In this document: positions 51,093 to 59,325 of the stretch, piece by piece
Numbering within the stretch: the stretch's first letter is position 1
Layout of the letters: every line of letters begins with the position of its first letter
Assembly: GCA_003134785.1 (NCBI GenBank)
Contig: PLCN01000007.1
Location: 16,443 to 80,442 of the forward strand
Source: Spartobacteria bacterium
GTDB taxonomy: Bacteria; Verrucomicrobiota; Verrucomicrobiia; Chthoniobacterales; UBA10450
Direction of reading: 5' to 3'
Length of the DNA: 64,000 nt
Position numbers and translations under genes: made by a program
The notes under the pieces: generated by a model
What the model was told of the DNA's origin: nothing
Seen by the model: only the letters and a program-made list of their open reading frames with translations
Databases searched by the model: none

Positions 51093-52367
51093 TTAACGAA
51101 TCTCCGCCGCCCCAAAATAAGGCTGCAACTTTTCCGGAATCCGAATCGAACCGTCCGGCTGCTGATAGGTTTCGATCAACGCCGCGAACAATCTTGGCAG
51201 TGCCACGCCTGATCCGTTCAACGTGTGGCAGAACCGGTTCTTCCCTTCCGCGTCTTTGAAACGCAAGTTCATCCGGCGCGCCTGAAAATCCTCGAAGTTC
51301 GAGCAGCTCGAAACTTCCAGGTATGCGTTCTGCCCCGGCGACCACACCTCGATGTCGTACGTCTTGGCCGAGCCGAAACCCAAATCGCCCGTGCACAATT
51401 CGATCACGCGATAATGCAGACCGAGCAGTTGCAAAACCCGCTCCGCATTCGCCGTGAGCGATTCGTGTTCCGCATACGAGTTCTCCGGGGCGGTAACCTT
51501 CACCAGCTCCACCTTGTCAAATTGGTGCACGCGAATGATCCCGCGCGTTTCGCGCCCGGCCGATCCCGCTTCGCGCCGAAAACACGGCGTATACGCGACA
51601 AATTTCTTCGGCAACTCCGACGCCACGAGAATTTCTTCCCGATGAAAATTGGTCACCGGCACCTCCGCAGTCGGCGCGAGGAAAAGCTGATTCTCCTCGA
51701 GGCCATACATGTCCGCCTCAAACTTCGGAAGCTGCGTCGTCCCGATCATGCAATCCCGCCGCACCAAAAATGGCGGACTAATTTCCAGATAACCATGCTC
51801 GCCCGTGTGCAGATCCAGCATGAAATTTATCAGCGCGCGCTCCAGCTTTGCGCCAGCGCCGGTGAAGCAAATGAATCCGCTGCCGCTCAGTTTCGCCGCG
51901 CGCTCCAGATCAAAAAGCTTCAGCTTCGTTCCGAGCGCGACGTGATCCAAAACCGGTCCGCTCAGCGCAGGCTTTTCGCTCCAGCTTCGCACCACCGGAT
52001 TCTCGCTCGCATCTTTCCCGACCGGTGCCGCGGCGTGCGGCAAATTTGGAATTCCGAGAAGCAATTGTTTCTGCTGTTCGTCGGCGGCGGTCGTCTGCTC
52101 GTTGAGCAACGCAATCTGATCGCCAATTTCCCGCACTCGCGTCTCGAGTTCTTCCGACGATTCACCGCGCGAGCGTTTCCCGCCAATCTCCTTGCTCAAC
52201 CTCTTGCGGTCGGCGTTCAATTGCTGCAAGGCCGTTTCCGCTTTGCGGCGTTCCGCATCCACACGCAGCACTTCGTCGATCCTGGCGACATCCTCGTCGG
52301 ACCCGCGGGTAGCGAGACGGCTTTTCACAAAGTCGGGCTGTTCGCGGACGAGCCGGATGTCGAGCAT
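51093..52367 (-). CDS. serS: Seryl-tRNA synthetase
   Basis: 424 aa from the ATG at 52367 (MLDIRLVREQPDFVKSRLAT), since the track adds 19 residues not in the family. Class II synthetase charging tRNA-Ser. The N-terminal coiled-coil arm (ETALQQLNADRKRLSKEIGG) binds the long variable arm of tRNA-Ser. The catalytic core has motif 2 TPCFRREAGSAGRETRGIIR followed by VHQFDKVE, and motif 3 GSGVALPRLFAALIETYQQP. Essential and in single copy here. Confidence 0.97.
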   Translation of the reverse strand: MLDIRLVREQPDFVKSRLATRGSDEDVARIDEVLRVDAERRKAETALQQLNADRKRLSKEIGGKRSRGESSEELETRVREIGDQIALLNEQTTAADEQQKQLLLGIPNLPHAAAPVGKDASENPVVRSWSEKPALSGPVLDHVALGTKLKLFDLERAAKLSGSGFICFTGAGAKLERALINFMLDLHTGEHGYLEISPPFLVRRDCMIGTTQLPKFEADMYGLEENQLFLAPTAEVPVTNFHREEILVASELPKKFVAYTPCFRREAGSAGRETRGIIRVHQFDKVELVKVTAPENSYAEHESLTANAERVLQLLGLHYRVIELCTGDLGFGSAKTYDIEVWSPGQNAYLEVSSCSNFEDFQARRMNLRFKDAEGKNRFCHTLNGSGVALPRLFAALIETYQQPDGSIRIPEKLQPYFGAAEIR

Positions 52368-52454
52368 GCCTTGGCATATCAGCGACACGGAGGAAGCGCA
52401 AACTCTCGGCTGTGACCGCGACACGTTAATGGGGCCGCTTCAAATCGAAGCAGT

Positions 52455-52580
52455 TGACCGCGGATGACACGGATATTGGAACAAAGGACAGGCGAATTTT
52501 GCCAAGCTCTCTTTCAGCAACCAATCACATATGTTCCCTCCGCTTCTCCCATCCGAGTAATCCGCGTAATCCGTGGTTAA
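52455..52580. repeat. Palindromic element, family D
   Basis: TTGACCGCGGATGACACGGAT pairs imperfectly with ATCCGAGTAATCCGCGTAAT then CCGTGGTTAA. Loop about 75 bp. Lies in the divergent gap between serS and DUF4126. Confidence 0.82.
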
Positions 52581-52643
52581 TTTCGAATTTCCTGCCGATC
52601 AAAAGGCCGCGTGACAATCGCGACTCGCGCCTGATATTTCCGC

Positions 52644-53693
52644 GTGGAAAGATTCAACCTCCTGAGCGTCGCGCTTGGTCTGGCTTGTCTCGCCGGCATC
52701 AATCTTTACCTCACCGTTTTCGCCACCGGCCTCGCGATAAATCAACACTGGATCGTCCTCTCGCCGAACTATCAGTCGCTCGAAGTCCTCGGTCATCCCT
52801 TGATCATCGCCATCGCGGGCGTCCTCTATTTCCTCGAATTTTTCGCGGACAAAATCCCGTGGATCGACACCGCGTGGGACGCCGTTCACACCGTCATCAG
52901 GCCGATCGGCGGGGCCTTGATCGCGATCCAGGTTCTCGGCCACTCAAGTCCGGCCATGGATGTGCTCGTGCTGCTGCTCGCCGGCACCACCAGTCTCGTC
53001 ACGCACACTGCGAAGGCGTCCTCGCGCCTCTTCGCGAACAGTTCGCCGGAACCGTTTTCGAATATCGCACTCAGCGTGGGCGAAGACATCGCCGTCTTCG
53101 GCGGGCTCGCGCTCATTCATTACAACCCGATCATGGCACTGTCAGTTTTCGCGCTCGCCATCGCCGCGTTTCTTTATTTCGCGCCAAAAATTCTCCGCTC
53201 GATGAAAGCCAGGATCTGGCTCGCCTTGACGAAATTGAATGGCCCCGCCGACCTGCATCGCGCGTCCGCTCTGCCCATCGCGCTTCCCGCGCGGCTCGCG
53301 CCGATCTTCAGCAAACAGAACGTGCTCGGAGAAACCATCGCGTGGGCCGTGCCCTGCATCAGCGGACGTGGCCGCCGGATTCCCGCGAATCTCTTCGGCG
53401 CGCTCGTCGCGACGAATGAAGAACCGCACAAGATTGTTTTCGCGGCGAAGAAAAACTGGCGGCCGTTTTGTCAGACGATCGAGCTGGAAGGTTCGACCAT
53501 CACGCACGAGCCGCAGTTTCTTTCGGAAAATCTCGCGATCGCACCGACAACGGGACGCGGTCCGAAATATTCGTTCATGTTCACGCGCTCGCGCGGTCCA
53601 CTGGTCGAGCAGATTGCGGAATACTTGCGAGAGCGTCCCAGTTCACCACGCGCAGTCGAGACATTGGCGCCCGAGCCCGTCGCGCACGTTTAG
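52644..53693 (+). CDS. DUF4126-domain membrane protein with extra soluble C-terminus
   Basis: 349 aa from GTG 52644. The N-terminal ~190 residues are the DUF4126 bundle: LGLACLAGINLYLTVFATGL, VLYFLEFFADKIPWIDTAWD, HTVIRPIGGALIAIQVLG, GTTSLVTHTAKASSRLFANS. The C-terminal ~150 residues (LGETIAWAVPCISGRGRRIP, SFMFTRSRGPLVEQIAEYL) form a soluble domain not in typical DUF4126 proteins of about 190 aa. Function unknown. Confidence 0.85.
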   Translation: MERFNLLSVALGLACLAGINLYLTVFATGLAINQHWIVLSPNYQSLEVLGHPLIIAIAGVLYFLEFFADKIPWIDTAWDAVHTVIRPIGGALIAIQVLGHSSPAMDVLVLLLAGTTSLVTHTAKASSRLFANSSPEPFSNIALSVGEDIAVFGGLALIHYNPIMALSVFALAIAAFLYFAPKILRSMKARIWLALTKLNGPADLHRASALPIALPARLAPIFSKQNVLGETIAWAVPCISGRGRRIPANLFGALVATNEEPHKIVFAAKKNWRPFCQTIELEGSTITHEPQFLSENLAIAPTTGRGPKYSFMFTRSRGPLVEQIAEYLRERPSSPRAVETLAPEPVAHV

Positions 53694-53700
53694 CGTCGCG

Positions 53701-53820
53701 TGTCATTCCGAGCCGCGCAGACGGCGAGGGACCTCGCAACTGCAATCTTCGCTTTCTGGAATGATGAAGGCACACTTTACAGATGGGAGGTCCCTCAGCG
53801 TCTGCTCGCTTCGGGATGAC
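53701..53820. repeat. Palindromic element, family E
   Basis: TGTCATTCCGAGCCGCGCAG then ACGGCGAGGGACCTC at the left; GGAGGTCCCTCAGCGTCTGC then TCGCTTCGGGATGAC at the right. It lies between the DUF4126 and DUF2851 genes; the 241-bp gap holds nothing else clear. Confidence 0.85.
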
Positions 53821-53934
53821 TGCTGATGAATGTGCTACCTCCATTCGATCCCCAACTCCCCACGCGGCTCTCCCTCGGCGCGAAAAAATCATTGTCAAAA
53901 TGCAGTCGATCCTCCGACAATCGCCTTCCCCCCG

Positions 53935-55302
53935 ATGCTGCTCGCTGACCAATATTCCGACCTCCGCGATTCCGCTCGAGTCCACGAACGCGCTCTCTTT
54001 CCCGCGCGCCGCGCGCCAAGTGAATTGGAATTACAAGCGCGCTGGTTTGCCGGCGATTTCGGAAAACACTTTCGCTCTGTCTCCGGCGATGAAGTCGAGA
54101 TCGTCCAATTCGGCACCTGGAATCGCGAAGCCGGACCGGATTTTTCCGACGCGGTTGTGCGCCTCAATGCCGGCGAACCAACCCGCGGCACCATCGAGTT
54201 CGACCTGGCGGATCGCAGCTGGGAAACGCACGGTCACGCCACCAACTCGGCCTTCGATAACGCGGTCCTCCACATTTTCGTGCAACAAAGTGCGCGCGTT
54301 TTTTTCACCCGCACGAAATCAAACCGGAATGTGCCGCAGGTGCGCGTCGATCCGGATACCCTGACGGATTCGTTCTCCGCGAACGTGCCGCTCGCGCGTC
54401 CCGGCCGCTGTCAGGCGCCGCTGAAAGATCTGGAGGAAGAACGGCTCGGCTGCATTCTTACCGCCGCCTCGCAGTTTCGCCTCCAACGAAAAGCCGCGCG
54501 GATCAAGACCATTGCGGAAAGTCACGGGCGCGATGAAGCGCTCTTCCAGGAAATCGCCGCGGCGCTCGGCTACAAACAGAACAAGCTCGCCTTTACCCTT
54601 CTCGCCCAGCGCTTGCCGCTCGCGTTCCTGCGCAAACAAAGCGATGACGCGGAAGCGATCCTTTTCGGCGTCGCCGGATTTCTCGAAGCGCCAGACCTCG
54701 GCGTCTACACACCGGACACTCGCGAATACGTCAGAAGACTTTGGGACCGATGGTGGCCATATCGCAACGAAATGCAACGACTGGTGCTGCCACCGAAACT
54801 CTGGCGTCTGAGCAGCACCCGCCCTCTCAACCATCCCCAGCGCCGCCTCGCCGCCCTCGCCACGCTCGTTCGCGCGTGGCCTTCATTCACCCGCTCTCTC
54901 GCCGGCAGAAAGACGGAGGCTGCTGAAGAATTCTTTCTCCGGCTGCACCATCCTTTCTGGAATTTTCACTACACCCTCACCTCCGCTCCAGCGGCGACAG
55001 AGATGGCTCTGGTAGGCGAATCACGAATCAATGAAATCCTGGCGAATGTTCTCCTCCCGTTGTTTCTCACAGAAGGCAGCGACATTTGGGCCGCCTACGA
55101 AAAACTGCCGGCTCGTCTTTCCAATCGTCGACTCGAGACCGGGGCCACCCGGCTCTTTGGCAGCGACCCGCGCCGGCCGCGCTTCACGAGGACCGTCGCC
55201 TTTCAGCAGGGACTGCTTCAAATCTACGAGGATTTTTGTTTGCAGGATAACTCCGATTGCGCCCAATGCCCCTTCCCCGAGCAGATGCTGAATTGGAAAT
55301 GA
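53935..55302 (+). CDS. DUF2851-family protein
   Basis: 455 aa from ATG 53935 (MLLADQYSDLRD); the track start adds 35 unlikely residues. The DUF2851 pattern is ELELQARWFAGDFGKHFRSV, EIVQFGTWNREAGPDFSDAV, GTIEFDLADRSWETHGHATN then SAFDNAVLHIFV. The middle contains LLAQRLPLAFLRKQSDDAEAI then LFGVAGFL, and the C-terminus has QGLLQIYEDFC with CAQCPFPEQM, a possible metal site of four cysteines. Uncharacterised; common in Bacteroidota and Verrucomicrobiota. Its stop overlaps the next ATG. Confidence 0.9.
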   Translation: MLLADQYSDLRDSARVHERALFPARRAPSELELQARWFAGDFGKHFRSVSGDEVEIVQFGTWNREAGPDFSDAVVRLNAGEPTRGTIEFDLADRSWETHGHATNSAFDNAVLHIFVQQSARVFFTRTKSNRNVPQVRVDPDTLTDSFSANVPLARPGRCQAPLKDLEEERLGCILTAASQFRLQRKAARIKTIAESHGRDEALFQEIAAALGYKQNKLAFTLLAQRLPLAFLRKQSDDAEAILFGVAGFLEAPDLGVYTPDTREYVRRLWDRWWPYRNEMQRLVLPPKLWRLSSTRPLNHPQRRLAALATLVRAWPSFTRSLAGRKTEAAEEFFLRLHHPFWNFHYTLTSAPAATEMALVGESRINEILANVLLPLFLTEGSDIWAAYEKLPARLSNRRLETGATRLFGSDPRRPRFTRTVAFQQGLLQIYEDFCLQDNSDCAQCPFPEQMLNWK

Positions 55303-55997
55303 ATCTTCTTCCTGTAGCGGCGGTCTATGACCGCCGAAGCGTCGCCAGCCGTCGATCGGCGGTCATAGACCGCCGCTACAGTTTTTGCTCCGCGCAACAA
55401 TCCTTCGCCGCCTTCACTCTCATAGAGCTCCTCGTCGTCATCACGATCATTGCCGTCCTGATCGGCTTCTTGTTTCCCGCCTTCCAAGGCATCCAAAACC
55501 AAGCCAAGAAAACGCAAGCCAAGAACGACTTGCTGCAAATCGTAACTGCGTTGAATGCCTACTACACCGAGTACGGAAAGTATCCTCTAACTCCTTCCGC
55601 TCCCGCAGACACAACTTACGGTTCGACGACAACGAATGACAGGCTGTTTAACATTCTTCGCTCCGTCAATTCTCCCACGGACAACCCGCGCGGGATTGTG
55701 TTTCTTTCACCGCCGGACGCGAAAGATCGTACCAATCCCAAGGCCGGCATTAGCACCGCCTCAGCATCAGTTGGCCAATATTTCGACCCTTGGGGAAAAC
55801 CATACATGATTCGCATCGATACGGACTACGACAATCAAGTTCCCAATCCGTATTCGGCAAATGCGGGAAATGCGCCTCTCCGAAGCGGCGTCATCGCGTG
55901 GTCATTCGGGAAGGACACTCAGTCGGAAAGCTCGCCTGGCCCAGCTCCTGACAAGAACTCCGCAATAAACAAGGACGACGTAATCTCCTGGCAGTAA
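55299..55997 (+). CDS. Type II secretion/type IV-type pseudopilin with repeat-encoded leader
   Basis: 232 aa from ATG 55299, which overlaps the DUF2851 stop (ATGA). The prepilin cleavage and helix motif is AFTLIELLVVITIIAVLIGF (cleavage after Ala38, E5 present). NPYSANAGNAPLRSGVIAWS and GQYFDPWGKPYMIRID resemble GspG-type C-terminal parts. Codons 6-28 are the family A palindrome (translated VAAVYDRR...SAVIDRRY), giving a 38-residue leader where 5-25 is usual. No ATG, GTG or TTG lies in frame between the palindrome and the motif, so if the gene is made, the repeat is translated. The -1 residue is Ala instead of Gly. Confidence 0.8.
   Translation: MNLLPVAAVYDRRSVASRRSAVIDRRYSFCSAQQSFAAFTLIELLVVITIIAVLIGFLFPAFQGIQNQAKKTQAKNDLLQIVTALNAYYTEYGKYPLTPSAPADTTYGSTTTNDRLFNILRSVNSPTDNPRGIVFLSPPDAKDRTNPKAGISTASASVGQYFDPWGKPYMIRIDTDYDNQVPNPYSANAGNAPLRSGVIAWSFGKDTQSESSPGPAPDKNSAINKDDVISWQ
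55312..55381. repeat. Palindromic element, family A, complete copy inside a reading frame
   Basis: CTGTAGCGGCGGTCTATGAC then CGCC on the left and GGCGGTCATAGACCGCC then GCTACAG on the right are 24-nt perfect complements around 22 nt. The ends are CTGTAG and CTACAG. Confidence 0.93.
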
Positions 55998-56076
55998 CAC
56001 GGCAAATCGTCGCCCGCGAACAACGCTTGACTTTCCCTCTCTCATCCTTCATCCGTCTATCTTCGACCTTTCCGCC

Positions 56077-56147
56077 GCGGGTGTAGTTCAATGGTAGAAC
56101 GCCAGCTTCCCAAGCTGGACACGAGGGTTCGATTCCCTTCACCCGCT
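56077..56147 (+). tRNA. tRNA-Gly (anticodon CCC)
   Basis: GCGGGTG/CACCCGC acceptor, D arm GTTCAATGGTAGAAC, anticodon stem CCAGC/GCTGG around TTCCCAA (anticodon CCC), T arm AGGGTTCGATTCCCT. No encoded CCA. Confidence 0.96.
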
Positions 56148-56250
56148 GTTTTACCTATGAAGGAACCTCTTCTTTCGGCCCGCAGTCATAACAAAAACGC
56201 CCGAAAGTCATAACACGTCCGCCGAAGGTCGGGACAATTCGCCACAGTCC

Positions 56251-56277
56251 GAGGGCCACAAAACGCCCTCCTTTTTA
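56251..56277 (+). terminator. Rho-independent-type terminator
   Basis: GAGGGC-8 nt-GCCCTC stem followed by CTTTTTAG, about 100 bp downstream of tRNA-Gly in the same direction. Stem is short but GC-rich. Confidence 0.6.
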
Positions 56278-56344
56278 GTCTGTGCTCGTCGCGGTTCGAC
56301 ATGCTGGGTAATGGCCTTGATCGGGGTGCAGCTGGACGCCTCTC

Positions 56345-57934
56345 TTATCGCAGATTATAAACCTCGATGAGAGCGATTCCGGAGCTGTCACCTTTCCCTG
56401 CCACTATGGCGGTATAGGCTCCAGATGGGAGAATAGCCACGATCGCAGATTCCAAGTCATTCGAGGGCGGCAGTGCGGTAGCTTCGATCGCCTGCTGATT
56501 CTCTTTCCAGTTGTCGTTGGTGCTAATCGTGACGCCATTTCCATCATGCAATTCAAGCGTTGGATCAGGCAAAACGCCGGAAACGCCGGATTGAGTAAGC
56601 GACGGACCGATCGCCCGGACGATCACTTTGGCACTGCCATTGCCTCCTCCAACGATGAAGCCGCCAATCATCACATTATCGCCAGGGGCCACGAAGCCGC
56701 GGGAGCTGATGTTGGCTAGCTTAGAATTTGCGCCCTGGTCCAAGTCGTACACTTCCACTACTCCGATGCCGGTGGTTTGATTCTTGCCCGCAAGAACGGC
56801 GGTATAAGCCCCGGGAGCAAGCGTCGCGATGAGGGCCGATTCCAGATCGTTCTTTGGCGGGATTGTCGTCGCCCGGATGTCAGCTTCTTGAGACTGCTGG
56901 GTTTGATCGTTGATCTTCCAATTATCGTTGGTAATGACCGTGCCATCCGGCTGATGGAGCTCCAGGGTTGGATCGGCCAGCGCACCTTGGACACCAGCAC
57001 CGGCTAACGAGGGGCCGATTCCACGGATAATCACCTTCTTCGGATCGGTGCCCGTGATAATAAAACCACCGATCAGCACGTTATCGCCAGTCTGCACTGC
57101 CAGCCGGGTGGAGATGTTTTGAGGCACATCGGTCGCGGGTTGGAAGGCGAGATCCTGCGGATTGCGCAGACCCGTCGCGTAGGTAGTTTTCATTCCATCG
57201 GGTGCGACCTTCGAGATTGTACCCGCTGCATTATCGGAGACGAAAAGGTTGGCTGCGACGTCAAAGGCTACACCTGTCGGCTGCGAGAACCCCGACGCGT
57301 AGATGCTCTTCACGCCCGCAGGCGTGAACTTAAAAACAGTGCCGCCGCCGGAACTGCAAAAAACGTTGCCATTGGCATCGACCGTTACGGCATCCGGAGA
57401 AGTCAGGCCGGAAGCGAATGTGCTCTTGATGCCCAAGGGCGTAAATTTGAAAATGTTGCCGCTTCCGAAGTCAGTCTCGAAGAGGTTGCCAGACGGATCG
57501 AAAGCGAGACCCGCAGGAATGTTCAGTCCAGTCGCGAACGTCGTCTTTGTTCCGGACGGACTAAATTCGAAGATCGTGCCACTCCGATCGCCTTCGAACA
57601 GATTTCCCGATGCGTCGAAAGCAAGACCGAAAGGCTTGTTTAATCCCAAGGCGAAAGTGGTTTTGGTTCCATCGGGAGCGAATTTGAAGATCTTGCCGCT
57701 TCCGAAGTCGGACACAAAAAGATTAGCATTCGCGTCGAAGGCGAGCCCAGAGGGGTTGACTAGTCCTGAGGCGAAAACAGTGGACGTTCCATTCGGAGCA
57801 AATTTGAATATCGTGCCACTACCAAAATCCGCCTCGTAAAGATCGCCGGCGGCAGCGCGAGCATTGAAGGGAGCAAGGACGACCAAGAGCGTCGCGGCGA
57901 TTAAGGACACCCAAAAGAAAGTGGCCCCTTTCAT
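56345..57934 (-). CDS. Secreted NHL/SMP30-type beta-propeller protein with two C-terminal domains
   Basis: 529 aa with a signal peptide (FFWVSLIAATLLVVLAPFNARA). Six blades of about 41 residues follow, each like GLAFDASGNLFEGDRSGTIF then EFSPSGTKTTFATGLNIP; they form a six-bladed propeller. After residue ~275 come two copies of a ~125-residue domain: NISTRLAVQTGDNVLIGGFI...LADPTLELHQPDGTV...NDLESALIATLAPGAYTAVL...VEVYDL, and again NISSRGFVAPGDNVMIGGFI...IEVYNL. This domain recurs in Verrucomicrobiota surface proteins. Role may be adhesion or secretion targeting. A partial paralogue is at the right window edge. Confidence 0.88.
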   Translation of the reverse strand: MKGATFFWVSLIAATLLVVLAPFNARAAAGDLYEADFGSGTIFKFAPNGTSTVFASGLVNPSGLAFDANANLFVSDFGSGKIFKFAPDGTKTTFALGLNKPFGLAFDASGNLFEGDRSGTIFEFSPSGTKTTFATGLNIPAGLAFDPSGNLFETDFGSGNIFKFTPLGIKSTFASGLTSPDAVTVDANGNVFCSSGGGTVFKFTPAGVKSIYASGFSQPTGVAFDVAANLFVSDNAAGTISKVAPDGMKTTYATGLRNPQDLAFQPATDVPQNISTRLAVQTGDNVLIGGFIITGTDPKKVIIRGIGPSLAGAGVQGALADPTLELHQPDGTVITNDNWKINDQTQQSQEADIRATTIPPKNDLESALIATLAPGAYTAVLAGKNQTTGIGVVEVYDLDQGANSKLANISSRGFVAPGDNVMIGGFIVGGGNGSAKVIVRAIGPSLTQSGVSGVLPDPTLELHDGNGVTISTNDNWKENQQAIEATALPPSNDLESAIVAILPSGAYTAIVAGKGDSSGIALIEVYNLR

Positions 57935-58081
57935 GTCAACAGCTTAATACCGCGGACACCATTAGCGAAATCAATTTATCGTGTACTCTTTATTTACAAT
58001 CCGAATGAGACTGGAATCGCTCGATCTCAATCTCTTCCTCATCTTTGCATTTGTTGCCGGGTGGCTGGCCCTTCTTGTACG

Positions 58082-58249
58082 ATGCAACAGCCCAACGACA
58101 CGATCATTTTGATTCGCCCGCATCGCGATGGATGGGAGTCTTTCGAGTCGCCTGGAGTGCAGCCCTACTTCCCCGAACGCCGGATGGCGATCGGAACTCC
58201 TGCAAATTGTGGTCTGTCGCGCAAATCGAAACCGCTGTTGCCCGACTAG
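58082..58249 (+). CDS. Possible short ORF of a 'HRDGW' type, perhaps truncated
   Basis: 55 aa from ATG 58082. The first 33 residues (MQQPNDTIILIRPHRDGWES then FESPGVQPYFPER) resemble the start of a small protein group I half-remember from related genomes, where a conserved acidic strand follows. Here the frame then reads TPANCGLSRKSKPLLPD, which does not continue the pattern, so it may be frameshifted. Uncertain. The flanking DNA to 58292 shows nothing more. Confidence 0.3.
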   Translation: MQQPNDTIILIRPHRDGWESFESPGVQPYFPERRMAIGTPANCGLSRKSKPLLPD

Positions 58250-58292
58250 AATTGGAAGGCCATCTCTGATGAATGTGATTGGCCAGCCTTTA

Positions 58293-58733
58293 TCACGAAA
58301 GATTGTCACCAGACTCCGACTCCACCTCGATCACCGATGACTTGCCGAGCAGGCGCATTGCTTCCGGACTCGCGCGAAACTTCTCTATCATCTTCCCAAA
58401 GTCATCGAATTCGACCTTGACCACGCCATAGTGCAATTGAACTTGCGGTTGCGAAAATTCAGAGGGAAATTTGCGTTCTAAAAGCCATGCGGAGGCTTGC
58501 CAATTGCCTTTGTTCGCCGCGGCTTGAACGTTCGCTATCTGTTTCTGGATAAAGGCGGCTTCCGCGTTTTGAACATCAGAGTCGAATTCCAGATCGTTCC
58601 TCCGCCATTCGGCAATGGTCGAATGATGAACCTTCACTTTCCCGGCCGCTCTGTTCGGGGAAAGACCCAGCGCCACCAGCTTGCAGATCGCGGCCCGCAA
58701 TTGCGGCGTGTTCTTCGAGGCACTGCGCTTCAT
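58293..58733 (-). CDS. HTH (phBC6A51/terminase small subunit-like) protein
   Basis: 146 aa from ATG 58733, where AGGGTGGG precedes at reasonable spacing; the track extension to 58967 is not conserved-looking. Residues 8-45 form a homeodomain-like HTH (LRAAICKLVALGLSPNRAAG then KVKVHHSTIAEWRRNDLEF). Helical stretch AAFIQKQIANVQAAANKGNW then QASAWLLERKFPSEF matches the phage phBC6A51-type group, some of which are terminase small subunits. No other phage gene is near. It could be a prophage remnant or a host HTH protein. Confidence 0.65.
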   Translation of the reverse strand: MKRSASKNTPQLRAAICKLVALGLSPNRAAGKVKVHHSTIAEWRRNDLEFDSDVQNAEAAFIQKQIANVQAAANKGNWQASAWLLERKFPSEFSQPQVQLHYGVVKVEFDDFGKMIEKFRASPEAMRLLGKSSVIEVESESGDNLS

Positions 58734-58836
58734 CGTGGATCCCACCCTACGGAATATCCAGCTAGAGTTCCAGTGAATAGGAACGGAGATCATCTTTACA
58801 TCGTCGCGGGCGAAAGGTGAGAATCTCCACCACCGA

Positions 58837-59325
58837 ATGAAAGAGCCGCGAAAGATCGGAAGGAATACACCGGCGAAAGGCTGCGAGATCGCTCGAGCTA
58901 TTGGTTGCTCCCCAGCCATGATCACGGCGTCGAAAAAAGCGGGGTACGTGTTCCAATACGGTAGCATAACGACAGTTCGCCATTACCTCGCTTGGCGCTC
59001 AGCGAATCCCGATTTCAGAATCACTTCCTATGTAAAGGAGCATTCAATGCCCGTGCGAGAGCGACTGGCGAAAGGGCATTCTCAACGCCGCCGGATCGAT
59101 ACGCAAATGGAACTCGGCCGCATCCATCGCGCGCTCGGTGATATCATGGAACAGAAAGGTGACATCGAGCAGATGATTCGGAGTACCGGCGCTCGTTGCA
59201 GATCTTCGCCCAACTGGCTCAGAACCAGCCAAAGAATCTTGCTGTCCAGGACGAGCTGGCCCGCGCCTATGAGACGCTCGCCGACGGGCTCGGCCGGATG
59301 GCCAACGCCGACGCGGAACGCCTAA
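58837..59325 (+). CDS. HTH-like N-terminus joined in frame to the start of a TPR remnant
   Basis: 162 aa. The first ~70 residues (AKGCEIARAIGCSPAMITAS then KKAGYVFQYGSITTVRHYLA then WRSANPDFRITSYVKEH) look like a small HTH DNA-binding module of unknown family. From about residue 71 (MPVRERLAKGHSQRRRIDTQ) it runs into the TPR remnant below and goes out of frame near 59184. Either the real gene ends near 59046 or a fusion has decayed. Divergent from the terminase-like gene. Confidence 0.45.
   Translation: MKEPRKIGRNTPAKGCEIARAIGCSPAMITASKKAGYVFQYGSITTVRHYLAWRSANPDFRITSYVKEHSMPVRERLAKGHSQRRRIDTQMELGRIHRALGDIMEQKGDIEQMIRSTGARCRSSPNWLRTSQRILLSRTSWPAPMRRSPTGSAGWPTPTRNA

Noticed and set aside
51225-52415. 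396-aa ORF antisense to serS
   Set aside because: serS is unambiguous and the antisense product resembles no family.
55998-56076. Promoter upstream of tRNA-Gly using TTGACT
   Set aside because: No -10 box at acceptable spacing from it; 15 and 23 bp spacings only.
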